Under the pieces are notes generated by a model that saw only the letters and a list, made by a program, of their open reading frames with translations, searched no databases and had not been told where the DNA came from. This document shows, piece after piece, positions 1 to 8,129 of a stretch of DNA of 47,898 nt (position 1 is its first letter; every line of letters begins with the position of its first letter). A program made the translations under genes and the position numbers. The stretch is from Geodermatophilus obscurus (GTDB lineage Bacteria; Actinomycetota; Actinomycetes; Mycobacteriales; Geodermatophilaceae): NCBI RefSeq assembly GCF_900143215.1, contig NZ_FRDM01000029.1, positions 1,207 to 49,104 on the forward strand. The letters are read 5' to 3'.

Positions 1-2393
1 CGGCCAAGTTGACTCAATACCGCACCCAGGTTGCTCAACGGCAGCAGAGCCTCGGGGTGGTCGGCGCCGAAGTCGCGTTCGGCGATGGCCAGGGCGCGGT
101 GCGCGAGGGGGTGGGCACCCCCGGGCTGCCCGCTCGCCATCAGTGTGGTGGCCAGGATGTTGAGGCCTTCAATGAGGCGATCGGGCTTGGGCTGGGGTAA
201 TGCTTCGATGATTGCCAACAGACGGCGGTGGGTTCCCTGAGCAGCACCAAATTGCCCACTGTCCCTTTGATAGGCCCCAGCCAGCGCGAGCAGGTTATGC
301 GCTGTGGTGGTGTCGTTGGGCACCGCGGCAACATGTTTTGCTGTCGCCAGTGCATGTGGAAGCAATCCCTGGTACACGGGCCAATGGTCGTGGCTCAGAT
401 TTGGCAGGGCTTCCTCGACGACACTGGCGGCCGCTCTAACTAGGGCATCGCGGTCAGTGGGGTTGTGGCTGGCGCGGACGACGGTCTGAACGAGTCGGTG
501 CAGGGTGATCGTCTGGGGGGTGAGCTGGGCAAGGCTGTAGCTGTGCAGCACGGCGAGTGCCTCGTCGATGTCGAAGTCGTCCAAGCCCTCTAGTAATGCG
601 AGGGGGTCCCCTAGACTCCTCGCGTGCTCCGGTCGCTCCGTTTCCGCGCTGAGCGGGTTGTCTTCGTGTTGGGCGGAGTTGGACTCCGCCTCGTCGGTAA
701 GAAACAAAAACCTAGGAATGGCGTCGGGTGCGAAGTAGGCTAGGAGGTCGAGGAGGACGCCGGCAGTGGGATTGTCCCGGCGGACTTGGTCGATGGTAAT
801 GGCCCAGGTGGTGGCGACGGTCTCGGTGTCTTCGTCATCGTCATCGGCGGCTGCGGCGAGGAGGCGGGCGGAGTGGCGGGCGTCGTCCAGCAGTTGGGAG
901 TAGCGACGGAGAGTTACGGCGCGGGTGGCGCAGTAGGCGGCCGCTTGCGCGAGCGCGAGCGGTAGACCGCCCAGCTTGTCCGCGACCCCCTGAGCCGCGG
1001 CCTGCTCGCCGATGTCTTCATGCCCGGCTCCGGCCGCCACGCCGTGGACGGGCTCGACTGCGGCTAGGCGATTGGTTCGAGAGTGCTGCCCACTGGTGAG
1101 CAAGTAGGTGGCGGAATCCTCTTTGTTCAGTGGCGCAAGAAATAGGCGCCGGTAGTGGGCTGGCCAGCGGGTGAGCCGGCTGGTGACAAGGATCCGGCCG
1201 CGGAAGGCGGCGGGGAGTAGGCGGCGAGTTTCGCGCTTGCTGGCCGAGTTGTCGACGTTGTCAATTAGTAGGAGCCATCCGGGATTGGTGGTCAACCAGC
1301 GGCGGACCGCTCCGAGCTTCACGTCGATGTCGCGGATATCGGCCTCGTGGAGGTCGAGTTCGGTGGCGAGCTGAGCGAGGTCGGCGGCGAGGACAGCGGG
1401 ATTGTCCCCACGCACGGTCCAAACCAGGTTCAGCTCACGCCCGTGGCGGGTGGCGTACTCGACAGCGAGCTGGCTCTTGCCGACCCCCCCGAGCCCGGTC
1501 AGCACCAGCGGCGTGGGCGGCTCTGCCGTGAGCAGGGTGTGCATGCGCGCCAGTTCGGTGTCGCGGCCGGTGAAGTCTGGGCGGGCGGCGCGGCCGCGTA
1601 GTTCGACGATGCGGCGGGGGACCCGCACGACCACCGCCCCATCAGCCGCTTCGCCTTCGGCGAAAGGGGGGAGCGTGGGGAGGGTCGCGGGGTGAGTGAC
1701 GCCTAGGGCGGTCCACAGCGCGGATGCGACCGCCGAGGGCAGGTCATCGATGGCGGTAATCGGTGTGACGCTGAGTGAGGCGCCGCCCTCGGCGAAGTTG
1801 TGCGCGCGAACCACGCCGAGGACCAGGCCGCCGGCAACGACCGCCGCACCTGACATCCCGCCCCACATCGAACCGGGCCGGTCGGCCAGCACGTTCAACC
1901 CAGTGGGGATGGCCGGGGCGCCCGGGGCACGGTCGCCGATTAAGGTCAGCAACCCGTAGCGCTCGGCGGAGCGGGCGTCGGTGTGTGCAGTGAGGTTTTC
2001 CCCGGTCGGAACGGTCCCGGTGACTTGGGCGGTGTAGCGGACGTCGGTCTTCTTCCAGCGCGGGAAGCCGACTGCCACGCAGTCAGCGACCTCGGCGACA
2101 CGGCTTCGGTCCAGCCGGGCGAAGCTCAGCGGCTCCACCCCGGCCACCGAGTCGGCGAGCTCGAGGACCGCTAGGTCCACCCGCGACTCCGCGGTGCGTA
2201 CTACCCGGACAACCGGCAGGTCCCAGCCCGGCCCGGAACAGCGGTGCCCGAAGCCCTGCGCGACGTGGTCGGCGGTCAGCACCGTGCGGGCGTCGACCAG
2301 CAGCCCGGACCCGACGAACTCCCGCACTTCGTCGTCGCTCGGTGGCGCCTGCTGGTACCGCACGAGGACTACCCGCCGGGTATCGACGCTCAC
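1..2393 (-). CDS. Trypsin-like protease / NB-ARC (STAND) ATPase / TPR protein, C terminus beyond the window
   Basis: I translated this frame directly: GTG at 2393, 797 open codons to the left edge, no stop. Residues 1-225 are a trypsin-like fold with His43 (TADHV), Asp73 (VDLAVL) and Ser181 (GMSGAAV), so the catalytic triad looks intact. Residues about 272-500 are NB-ARC: P-loop GLGGVGKSQ at 300-308, Walker B LLLIDNVDN at 374-382, ILVTSR at 401-406 and GLPLAL at 476-481. From about 696 there are TPR-like helices. In known protease-STAND conflict systems the TPRs sense, the ATPase oligomerises and the protease is the effector; that role is inferred here. The Trypco2 gene lies 61 nt upstream on the same strand. 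Three TTA codons (residues 151, 600, 732) and A/T-richer codons suggest transfer. The missing end may hold more TPRs. Confidence 0.9.
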   Translation of the reverse strand, partial: MSVDTRRVVLVRYQQAPPSDDEVREFVGSGLLVDARTVLTADHVAQGFGHRCSGPGWDLPVVRVVRTAESRVDLAVLELADSVAGVEPLSFARLDRSRVAEVADCVAVGFPRWKKTDVRYTAQVTGTVPTGENLTAHTDARSAERYGLLTLIGDRAPGAPAIPTGLNVLADRPGSMWGGMSGAAVVAGGLVLGVVRAHNFAEGGASLSVTPITAIDDLPSAVASALWTALGVTHPATLPTLPPFAEGEAADGAVVVRVPRRIVELRGRAARPDFTGRDTELARMHTLLTAEPPTPLVLTGLGGVGKSQLAVEYATRHGRELNLVWTVRGDNPAVLAADLAQLATELDLHEADIRDIDVKLGAVRRWLTTNPGWLLLIDNVDNSASKRETRRLLPAAFRGRILVTSRLTRWPAHYRRLFLAPLNKEDSATYLLTSGQHSRTNRLAAVEPVHGVAAGAGHEDIGEQAAAQGVADKLGGLPLALAQAAAYCATRAVTLRRYSQLLDDARHSARLLAAAADDDDEDTETVATTWAITIDQVRRDNPTAGVLLDLLAYFAPDAIPRFLFLTDEAESNSAQHEDNPLSAETERPEHARSLGDPLALLEGLDDFDIDEALAVLHSYSLAQLTPQTITLHRLVQTVVRASHNPTDRDALVRAAASVVEEALPNLSHDHWPVYQGLLPHALATAKHVAAVPNDTTTAHNLLALAGAYQRDSGQFGAAQGTHRRLLAIIEALPQPKPDRLIEGLNILATTLMASGQPGGAHPLAHRALAIAERDFGADHPEALLPLSNLGAVLSQLG

Positions 2394-2454
2394 TGCGATC
2401 CCGTGCCCAATCGTCCGCTGCTGCGCCGAGCTGTAAGTACCGCGCCGGACGCCG

Positions 2455-2874
2455 CTACTCTGGCTCCCCGGTAAATGGCGTGGACGAGCCGTCGGCCGGT
2501 CCTGGCTCGTCGTCAGCATCGCTGATCAGCTGCTCGGACTCCGGCAGCGGCCGGCCGTGGTCGTCGTGCAGCACCGGGGTCAGCCGCAAGGTGAGCGTCT
2601 GCGTAGTCGCGTTCTCCTTCGACCGCTCGCCGCCGAGGGAGAGCAGATGCCACTTGATCCCGGCCGAGCCCTTCCCGGTCCGGGTCACCCCGACGTGCAC
2701 GGTCAGCTCCACCGGCTCCAGCTGAAACCGAACCCGCTGATTGACCCCGTCGTAGGCCGCGCGGACCAGCGCTGAGCGCAACGCCTCGATCGCCGCGGCC
2801 AGCTCCACCCCCGCCCCGTCCGCTGACTGAACGGAGTCCTCGGCCGCCTGCTGCTGAGCCCTATCGCCGAACAC
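2455..2874 (-). CDS. Trypco2-family (trypsin-co-occurring domain 2) protein
   Basis: A protein of about 139 residues with an amphipathic helix VELAAAIEALRSAL near residues 22-35, then alternating strands (VRFQLEPVELTVHVGVTR) and a conserved GIKWHLLSLGGE segment, followed by a disordered acidic tail. This pattern matches the Trypco2 domain, which occurs beside trypsin-like/STAND genes; its molecular role is unknown, and it may regulate or receive the protease. I chose GTG 2874 because GGGGAGG lies 4 nt upstream. Another in-frame GTG at 2940 would add 22 residues but overlaps a possible -10 (TAGGGT read on the minus strand at 2944-2939). The gene almost certainly forms an operon with the following protease-ATPase gene. 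Confidence 0.8.
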   Translation of the reverse strand: MFGDRAQQQAAEDSVQSADGAGVELAAAIEALRSALVRAAYDGVNQRVRFQLEPVELTVHVGVTRTGKGSAGIKWHLLSLGGERSKENATTQTLTLRLTPVLHDDHGRPLPESEQLISDADDEPGPADGSSTPFTGEPE

Positions 2875-3043
2875 CGCGCCTCCCCGGTCCCCCCGCGGTC
2901 CAGGCGGACACAACGCCCGCTCACCACGCCGTGGCAGCACCCTAGAGTCACACCGTCACCGCGCACAGTGCTTTATGCGTTGCCAACCGGCGGCGAGGCC
3001 TTGCCGTTCCGGACAACAGGCGACGGCCTGGGTACGGGTCATG

Positions 3044-3060
3044 GGGGACCCAGCGTCCCC
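3044..3060. other. Short inverted repeat beside the island junction
   Basis: GGGGAC (3044-3049) and GTCCCC (3055-3060) form a 6-bp stem with a 5-nt loop. It lies between the leftward island and the dprA remnant. It could be a weak terminator or a junction feature; nothing else supports a function. Confidence 0.35.
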
Positions 3061-3076
3061 ACGACTTGGGCCTCCG

Positions 3077-3211
3077 GCAGCCGGCTGCAATGTGCTGGAC
3101 GTGCTGCGGGTGCTGCCCGCGCTGGAGCTCGCCGACCTGGTCGAGCGGACCGAGGCCGGGTGGCGGCTGACCCCGGCGCCGAAGCCGGCCGCCGGAGCGG
3201 ACCGGGGGTGA
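3077..3211 (+). pseudogene. dprA: dprA 3' remnant
   Basis: The frame ending at TGA 3209-3211 reads AGCNVLDVLRVLPALEL, then ADLVERTEAGWRL, then a Pro/Ala tail. This resembles the C-terminal winged-helix end of actinobacterial DprA (helix, LELxxLVER, GWRL). No Rossmann domain precedes it; upstream the frame is Arg/Pro-rich and unlike a protein. dprA is the usual gene before xerC and whiG in this lineage. I infer that the rest was displaced or deleted when the protease-STAND island entered. The assignment rests on about 32 residues, so it could be wrong. Confidence 0.55.
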
Positions 3212-3292
3212 CGGCAGGGGAGGAGGCGGCGGGAGGAGGCGCGGTCGGCGCTTCGGCTTGACCCCCGGCAGGGTGCGACCGACCGTTTCACG

Positions 3293-4228
3293 GTGACTGC
3301 TCGCACCGCCGACGCTCGCGCCGTGCTGCCACCGGCGCTGGCGGAGGCACTGGCCGGGTACGAGGAGCACCTGCGCACCCAGCGGGACCTCTCCCAGCAC
3401 ACCGTCCGCGGTTACGTCGGCGACGCGGTCTGGTTGCTGGACCACCTGGTCCGCCGCGGCGGCACCCGGGTCGACGACCTGGACCTGGCGACGCTGCGCA
3501 GCTGGCTGGCCCAGGGCCGCACCCGCGGTGCCGGCCGGGCGACCACCGCCCGGCGCGCCGCCGCCGCCCGGTCGTTCACCGGCTGGCTGCGCCGGGCCGG
3601 CCTCACCCCCGAGGACGTCGGCCTGCGGCTGGTCAGCCCCAAGGCGCAGCGCACGCTGCCCGACGTGCTCGCCCCCGACCAGGCCCGGGTGGTCGTCGAG
3701 TCGGCGGCCGGCGCCGAGGAGCCGGTCGGCCTGCGCGACGCGGTGGTGCTCGAGCTGCTCTACGCCAGCGGGATCCGGGTCAGCGAGCTGGTCGGCCTGG
3801 ACGTGGACGACGTCGACCGCGGCCGCCGCCTGCTGCGCGTGCTCGGCAAGGGCCGCAAGGAGCGCAGCGTCCCCTACGGCGCCCCGGCCGAACGGGCGCT
3901 GGACGCCTGGCTCACCCGCGGCCGGCCGGCGCTGGCCACGGAACGCTCGGGCCCCGCGCTGCTGCTCGGTGCGCGCGGTGGGCGGCTGGACGCCCGTGAG
4001 GTCCGCCGCACCGTCCACGCAGCCGTGGCCGCCGCGCCCGGTGCCCCCGACATCGGCCCGCACGGCCTGCGGCACTCCGCGGCCACCCACGTGCTCGAGG
4101 GCGGCGCGGACCTGCGCTCGGTGCAGGAGCTGCTCGGGCACGCGAGCCTCGCGACCACCCAGATCTACACGCACGTCACCGTCGAGCGGCTGCGCGCCGT
4201 CCACGCGCAGGCGCACCCGCGCGCCTGA
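3293..4228 (+). CDS. xerC: Tyrosine recombinase XerC
   Basis: 311 residues, normal for XerC, which with XerD resolves chromosome dimers at dif. Residues 14-105 are the SAM-like core-binding domain; residues 122-300 are the catalytic domain. The full catalytic set is visible: Arg162 (SGIRVSEL), Lys186 (LGKGRKER), His257 and Arg260 (HGLRH), His283 (LGHAS) and nucleophile Tyr292 (TQIYTHV). GTG start at 3293. Its place directly before whiG and the rpsB block is the conserved actinobacterial position, so I read it as the housekeeping recombinase and not as the integrase of the island to its left. Confidence 0.93.
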   Translation: MTARTADARAVLPPALAEALAGYEEHLRTQRDLSQHTVRGYVGDAVWLLDHLVRRGGTRVDDLDLATLRSWLAQGRTRGAGRATTARRAAAARSFTGWLRRAGLTPEDVGLRLVSPKAQRTLPDVLAPDQARVVVESAAGAEEPVGLRDAVVLELLYASGIRVSELVGLDVDDVDRGRRLLRVLGKGRKERSVPYGAPAERALDAWLTRGRPALATERSGPALLLGARGGRLDAREVRRTVHAAVAAAPGAPDIGPHGLRHSAATHVLEGGADLRSVQELLGHASLATTQIYTHVTVERLRAVHAQAHPRA

Positions 4229-4344
4229 GAGGACCGCCGCCCGTGGATGAGACAGTTGCCCTGGGCGCCGTCGGATCGCGCACCACCACCGTGCCCACCC
4301 CGAGGTGCTCCGCCAGAGGCCTCCAACAGTCGGGAGCGCAGACA

Positions 4345-5145
4345 GTGACCGAGGCCGCCATCGACCGGCTCGACGAGACCCCGGACGACGCCGACGCCGC
4401 GCTGGCCGAGCTGTGGGCCACCTACGTGTCCGGCCGGGCGCCGGAGCTCCGCGACCGGCTGATCCTGCACTACGCGCCGCTGGTGAAGTTCGTCGCCGGT
4501 CGCGTCGGCAGCGGCCTGCCCGCGCACGTCGAGCAGGCCGACCTGGTCTCCTACGGCACCTTCGGCCTCATCGACGCGATCACCCGCTACCAGCCCTCGC
4601 GCGAGGTCAAGTTCGAGAGCTATGCGATGGCCCGGATCCGCGGCGCGATCATCGACGAGCTGCGCAGCACCGACTGGATCCCGCGGTCGGTGCGGATGAG
4701 GGCCCGGCAGTTCGAGCGCACCGTGGCGGCGCTGGAGAGCCGGCTGCAGCGCAGCCCCACCGAGGAGGAGGTCGCCGCCGAGATGGACATGGACGTCGAG
4801 GACGTCCGCAAGTTCCTCGGCCAGCTCTCCTTGGTCAACGTCGTCGCCCTCGACGAGCTGCTCTCCGACGACGAGGGCGGCGCCCCGCGCCTGGTCGACA
4901 CGCTGCAGGACACCAGCGCGCTGGACCCGCAGGCCATGGCCGAGCACAGCGAGGCCCGGCAGCTGCTGGCGCGCGCGGTGGAGCAGCTGCCCGAGCGGGA
5001 GAAGGTCGTCGTCAGCCTCTACTACTTCGAGGGCCTGACGCTGGCCGACATCGGTCGCGTCCTCGGCGTCACCGAGAGCCGCATCTGCCAGCTGCACACC
5101 AAGGCCGTGCTGCACCTGCGCACGAAGCTCGCCGACATCGCCTGA
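4345..5145 (+). CDS. whiG: RNA polymerase sigma factor, WhiG/FliA family
   Basis: Sigma-28 type factor of 266 residues with region 2 ([16 protein letters not shown], then [14 protein letters not shown] and a DWIPRSVR segment), region 3 ([11 protein letters not shown]) and region 4 with the helix-turn-helix ([25 protein letters not shown]). It aligns well with Streptomyces WhiG, which drives sporulation genes; in motile actinobacteria the same family directs flagellar genes. I prefer GTG 4345, with GGGAG 8 nt upstream, because the product then starts near the WhiG start. An in-frame GTG at 4243 with AGAGG further upstream would add 34 low-complexity residues. It ends 100 nt before the convergent M23 gene. 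Confidence 0.88.
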   Translation: MTEAAIDRLDETPDDADAALAELWATYVSGRAPELRDRLILHYAPLVKFVAGRVGSGLPAHVEQADLVSYGTFGLIDAITRYQPSREVKFESYAMARIRGAIIDELRSTDWIPRSVRMRARQFERTVAALESRLQRSPTEEEVAAEMDMDVEDVRKFLGQLSLVNVVALDELLSDDEGGAPRLVDTLQDTSALDPQAMAEHSEARQLLARAVEQLPEREKVVVSLYYFEGLTLADIGRVLGVTESRICQLHTKAVLHLRTKLADIA

Positions 5146-5245
5146 GCTGTGCCTGGAGCGGCCGGGCAGGCGCCCCGCTCGCCGGTCGGGAGCGCCTCGA
5201 GGACCACACCGCGACTCCCCGCCCACCAGGTCCGCCGGTCCGTCG

Positions 5246-5755
5246 TCAGCCCATCGGCAGCAGCCGGACCTCCGGCGGCTCCAGCAGCGACAGCGGGTCG
5301 AGGTAGACCTCGCCGCGGCGCAGGCCCCAGTGCAGGCAGGCCGCGACCGGGCAGCCGGCGTGGCCTCCGGCCAGCGTCCCCAGCGCCGCGCCACGAGCGA
5401 CCGGCTGACCTGCGCCCACCACCGCGTCGACCGGCTCGTACGTCGTCCGCAGGCCGCCGGCGTGGTCGACGCTGACCACCGGCCGCCCGGCCACCATCCC
5501 GGCGAAGACGACGACGCCGTCCCCGGCGGCCAGGACCGGTGTCCCCGGCGCCCCGGCGAGGTCCGCGCCGCGGTGCCCGGCGCGGAACCTCTCCGGCGGC
5601 GGGTCGAAGGAGCGGGTCACCGCGCCGTCCACGGGTCGGGCCCACGGGCCGGCCCGGACGTCGGCCGGCGGGGCGGGCGCGGCGACGGCGGGCGCACCCG
5701 CGGAGACCAGCGAAGCCACCAGGAGCAGCAGGGGAGCGAGGACCCGTCGGCGCAC
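5246..5755 (-). CDS. Secreted M23-family (LytM-like) peptidase
   Basis: About 169 residues. The N terminus [15 protein letters not shown] followed by AGAPAVAA is a signal peptide. The M23 core follows: [18 protein letters not shown] (HxxxD zinc ligands), [14 protein letters not shown], and the second metal site [10 protein letters not shown]. In that last motif the first His of the usual HxH is Cys, a variant I have seen in actinobacterial members, so activity cannot be assumed. Predicted to cleave or bind peptidoglycan outside the membrane. GTG 5755 is the best start because the signal peptide begins there. It is convergent with the sigma gene and divergent from rpsB, its normal neighbour. 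Confidence 0.82.
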   Translation of the reverse strand: MRRRVLAPLLLLVASLVSAGAPAVAAPAPPADVRAGPWARPVDGAVTRSFDPPPERFRAGHRGADLAGAPGTPVLAAGDGVVVFAGMVAGRPVVSVDHAGGLRTTYEPVDAVVGAGQPVARGAALGTLAGGHAGCPVAACLHWGLRRGEVYLDPLSLLEPPEVRLLPMG

Positions 5756-5850
5756 GGGGAGAGCCTGCGTCCGCAGGGCGGTCCACCGGGTCCAGCCCCG
5801 CGGCCTGTGGACGGCCCGGCCGCCGGGGAGGGCCCTTCGAACCGGGGCGT

Positions 5851-5885
5851 ATGCTCGGTGGCGCGACCCGTCTGCGACGGGTCGA
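5851..5885 (+). promoter_or_regulatory. Possible rpsB promoter -10 and 5' leader hairpin
   Basis: TATGCT at 5851-5856 resembles a -10 hexamer; I see no clear -35. About 8 nt after it, CGACCCGT (5865-5872) and ACGGGTCG (5878-5885) form an 8-bp stem with a 5-nt loop, which would lie at the very 5' end of a long rpsB leader. The 303-nt gap 5756-6058 shows no gene. A leader hairpin could serve S2 autoregulation, but this is inference. Confidence 0.3.
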
Positions 5886-6058
5886 CTTCGCGCGTCCTCT
5901 CGCCCGCTGGCAGCAGCGGGACGGTCGCCACCCCGGTCTCCGCGGTCCACCGCGGGGTCGTGGCGGCCCGGACGCCAGGGCGAGCACCAGCCGGTGCCCG
6001 CGACAACCGAGGAGCGTGCGGCCCCGCGGCCGCGCGCGCAGACAGAGAGGCTGCGGCC

Positions 6059-7033
6059 ATGGCAGTCGTCAGCATGAAGCAGCTGCTCGACAGCGGCGTC
6101 CACTTCGGGCACCAGACCCGTCGCTGGAACCCGAAGATGAAGCGGTTCATCTTCACCGAGCGCAACGGCATCTACATCATCGACCTGCAGCAGACGCTCG
6201 GGTACATCGACAACGCCTACGAGTTCGTCAAGCAGACGGTCGCGCACGGCGGTTCGATCCTGTTCGTCGGTACCAAGCGCCAGGCGCAGGAGGTCATCGC
6301 CGAGCAGGCGCAGCGGGTCGGCATGCCCTACGTCAACCAGCGCTGGCTGGGCGGCATGCTCACCAACTTCCAGACCGTGCACAAGAGGCTCCAGCGGCTC
6401 AAGGAGCTCGAGGACATGGAGCAGACCGGCGTGCTGGTCAGCCTGTCCAAGAAGGAGCAGCTCGGCCTGACCCGCGAGAAGGCCAAGCTGGAGCGCAGCC
6501 TCGGCGGTATCCGCGACATGCAGAAGGTGCCCAGCGCCGTCTGGATCGTGGACACCAAGAAGGAGCACATCGCCGTCGGTGAGGCGCGCAAGCTGAACAT
6601 CCCGGTCGTCGCGATCCTCGACACCAACTGCGACCCCGACGAGGTCGACTACAAGATCCCCGGCAACGACGACGCCATCCGCAGCGCCGCGCTGCTGACC
6701 CGCGTCATCGCCGACGCCGTGGCCGAGGGCCTCATGGCCCGGTCGGCCTCGCAGGCCAACGCCGGCCGTGAGGACGGCGGCCAGCCGGCCATCGGCGGCG
6801 ACGAGCCGCTGGCCGACTGGGAGCGCGAGCTGCTCACCGGCCAGCAGGGCGATGCCGCTCCGGAGGCCGCTCCGGAGGCCGCTCCGGAGGCCGCTCCCGA
6901 CGCCGGGGCGACCCCGCTGCCGGAGACCCCGGCCCAGCCTCCGGCCGTGACCGCCGGCGAGATCGCCCCGGTCGAGGGTGTCCCCGCCACCGGCAGCACG
7001 GACACCGGCACCCAGGGCGCCCAGAACGCGTAA
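6059..7033 (+). CDS. rpsB: 30S ribosomal protein S2 with long C-terminal extension
   Basis: 324 residues against about 240 in E. coli. The first 245 or so are canonical S2: [64 protein letters not shown]2 binds the small-subunit body and is needed for S1 or mRNA docking. ATG 6059 has GAGAGG 8 nt upstream. The last 80 residues are an Ala/Pro/Glu-rich tail containing APEA repeats encoded by a 12-nt tandem repeat (6854-6901), probably disordered. Followed by tsf, the usual pair. Confidence 0.96.
   Translation: MAVVSMKQLLDSGVHFGHQTRRWNPKMKRFIFTERNGIYIIDLQQTLGYIDNAYEFVKQTVAHGGSILFVGTKRQAQEVIAEQAQRVGMPYVNQRWLGGMLTNFQTVHKRLQRLKELEDMEQTGVLVSLSKKEQLGLTREKAKLERSLGGIRDMQKVPSAVWIVDTKKEHIAVGEARKLNIPVVAILDTNCDPDEVDYKIPGNDDAIRSAALLTRVIADAVAEGLMARSASQANAGREDGGQPAIGGDEPLADWERELLTGQQGDAAPEAAPEAAPEAAPDAGATPLPETPAQPPAVTAGEIAPVEGVPATGSTDTGTQGAQNA
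6854..6901 (+). repeat. 12-nt tandem repeat in the rpsB tail
   Basis: Three identical copies of GCCGCTCCGGAG (6854, 6866, 6878) and a fourth diverged copy (6890-6901). Encodes AAPE repeats in the S2 C-terminal tail. Likely to vary in copy number by slippage. Confidence 0.85.
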
Positions 7034-7090
7034 GGACCCCGCTGCCCCCCACCACTCGCGAGCTCGCGGCGGGACCCTGCAGCGGGGCCG
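7034..7090 (+). repeat. Dispersed palindromic intergenic element, copy A
   Basis: Begins on the base after the rpsB stop. The outer arms GGACCCCGCTGC (7034-7045) and GCAGCGGGGCC (7079-7089) pair with one bulged A. The core holds the 12-nt palindrome CGCGAGCTCGCG (7057-7068), followed by GCGGGACCCTGC. Copies B-E elsewhere in the window share the layout. It may act as a partial terminator or mRNA-end stabiliser between rpsB and tsf. Confidence 0.75.
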
Positions 7091-7113
7091 CACTGACACA
7101 GAAGGAACGAGGC

Positions 7114-7929
7114 ATGGCTGACTTCACCGCGGCCGACGTCAAGCGTCTCCGCGACGCCACCGGCGCCGGCATGATGGACTGCAAGAAGGCGCTCACCGAG
7201 GCCGACGGCGACTACGACAAGGCCGTCGAGCTGCTGCGAGTCAAGGGCGCCAAGGACGTCGGCAAGCGCCTGGAGCGCTCGACGACCAACGGCGTCGTCG
7301 TCAGCAAGGGCGGCGCGCTGCTCGAGCTGGACTGCGAGACCGACTTCGTCGCCAAGAACGCGGACTTCGTCAAGCTGGCCGAGCGCCTGCTCGACGTCGT
7401 CCTCGCGCAGCAGCCGGCCGACGTCGACGCGCTGCTCGGCACCGAGGTCGACGGCCAGACCGTCGCCGCGCTGGTCGAGGGCGAGTCGGCCCGCATCGGC
7501 GAGAAGCTGGTGCTCAGCCGGTTCGCGGTCTTCGACGGCCAGACCGCCACGTACCTGCACAAGCGGGCCACCGACCTCCCCCCGGCGATCGGTGTCGCGG
7601 TGCAGTACAGCGGCGGCAGCGAGGAGGCCGCGCGCAGCCTGGCGATGCACATCGCCGCGGCCCGCCCGCGCTACCTGTCCCGCGAGGAGGTCCCGGCCGA
7701 GGCGGTCGAGACCGAGCGCCGCGTGGCCGAGCAGACCGCCAAGGAGGAGGGCAAGCCCGAGCAGGCGATCACCAAGATCGTCGAGGGTCGGGTCAACGCC
7801 TACTACAAGGACTTCGTCCTACTCGAGCAGCCGTCGATCACCGAGCCCAAGCGCACGGTCAAGCAGATCGTCGACGAGGCCGGTCTGACCGTGGAGCGGT
7901 TCGCCCGCTTCGAGGTCGGCCAGGCCTAG
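7114..7929 (+). CDS. tsf: Translation elongation factor Ts
   Basis: 271 residues, the long form usual in actinobacteria. EF-Ts exchanges GDP for GTP on EF-Tu in the cytoplasm. The N-terminal UBA-like domain carries [19 protein letters not shown], followed by the family signature [12 protein letters not shown] near residues 70-81, then the dimerisation domain with GVAVQYSGG and [21 protein letters not shown] 7114 has AAGGA upstream. It is separated from rpsB by repeat copy A and followed by copy B and a strong terminator. Confidence 0.97.
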   Translation: MADFTAADVKRLRDATGAGMMDCKKALTEADGDYDKAVELLRVKGAKDVGKRLERSTTNGVVVSKGGALLELDCETDFVAKNADFVKLAERLLDVVLAQQPADVDALLGTEVDGQTVAALVEGESARIGEKLVLSRFAVFDGQTATYLHKRATDLPPAIGVAVQYSGGSEEAARSLAMHIAAARPRYLSREEVPAEAVETERRVAEQTAKEEGKPEQAITKIVEGRVNAYYKDFVLLEQPSITEPKRTVKQIVDEAGLTVERFARFEVGQA

Positions 7930-7931
7930 CA

Positions 7932-7986
7932 GGACCTCCCTGCCCCCACCGCCCCCGGCTCGCGGCGGGCCCCTGCAGGGAGGCCG
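7932..7986 (+). repeat. Dispersed palindromic intergenic element, copy B
   Basis: Starts 2 nt after the tsf stop. The outer arms GGACCTCCCTGC (7932-7943) and GCAGGGAGGCC (7975-7985) pair as in copy A although several bases differ on both sides, which is compensatory change. The core is degenerate (GGCTCGCGGCGGG without the full 12-nt palindrome). Confidence 0.72.
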
Positions 7987-7997
7987 TTCCATCACCT

Positions 7998-8033
7998 CAC
8001 CGGCCCCGTCCCGATCCTGGGACGGGGCCGGTG
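7998..8033 (+). terminator. Rho-independent type terminator after tsf
   Basis: CACCGGCCCCGTCCC (7998-8012) pairs perfectly with GGGACGGGGCCGGTG (8019-8033), a 15-bp stem with a 6-nt loop. There is no T tract, as is common for actinobacterial terminators. It closes the rpsB-tsf unit. Confidence 0.8.
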
Positions 8034-8072
8034 GCGTGTCCGGGCAGCGGTGCGGGAGACCCTGCCCGCGAG

Positions 8073-8095
8073 CTGCCGCACACCCCGTGCGGCAG
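8073..8095 (+). promoter_or_regulatory. Inverted repeat upstream of pyrH
   Basis: CTGCCGCAC (8073-8081) and GTGCGGCAG (8087-8095) form a perfect 9-bp inverted repeat, 5-nt spacer, 34 nt before the pyrH start. It overlaps CAGGAT (8093-8098), which resembles a weak -10. It could be an operator or a leader hairpin; I cannot tell which. Confidence 0.4.
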
Positions 8096-8129
8096 GATCA
8101 GGGGAACGACGCCGAGCGAGGGAAGACCG

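Noticed and set aside
2948..4216. Long open frame antisense to xerC (422 codons)
   Set aside because: The Arg/Gly/Ala/Val-rich product has no fold; it is a high-GC shadow of xerC, which has all catalytic residues.
3293..4228. xerC as the integrase of the protease-STAND island
   Set aside because: Its neighbours and length are those of housekeeping XerC, and no attachment-site duplication was seen.
4243..4344. Extended N terminus of the WhiG-type sigma factor
   Set aside because: The 34 added residues are low-complexity and the ribosome site is poorly spaced; kept only as an alternative start.
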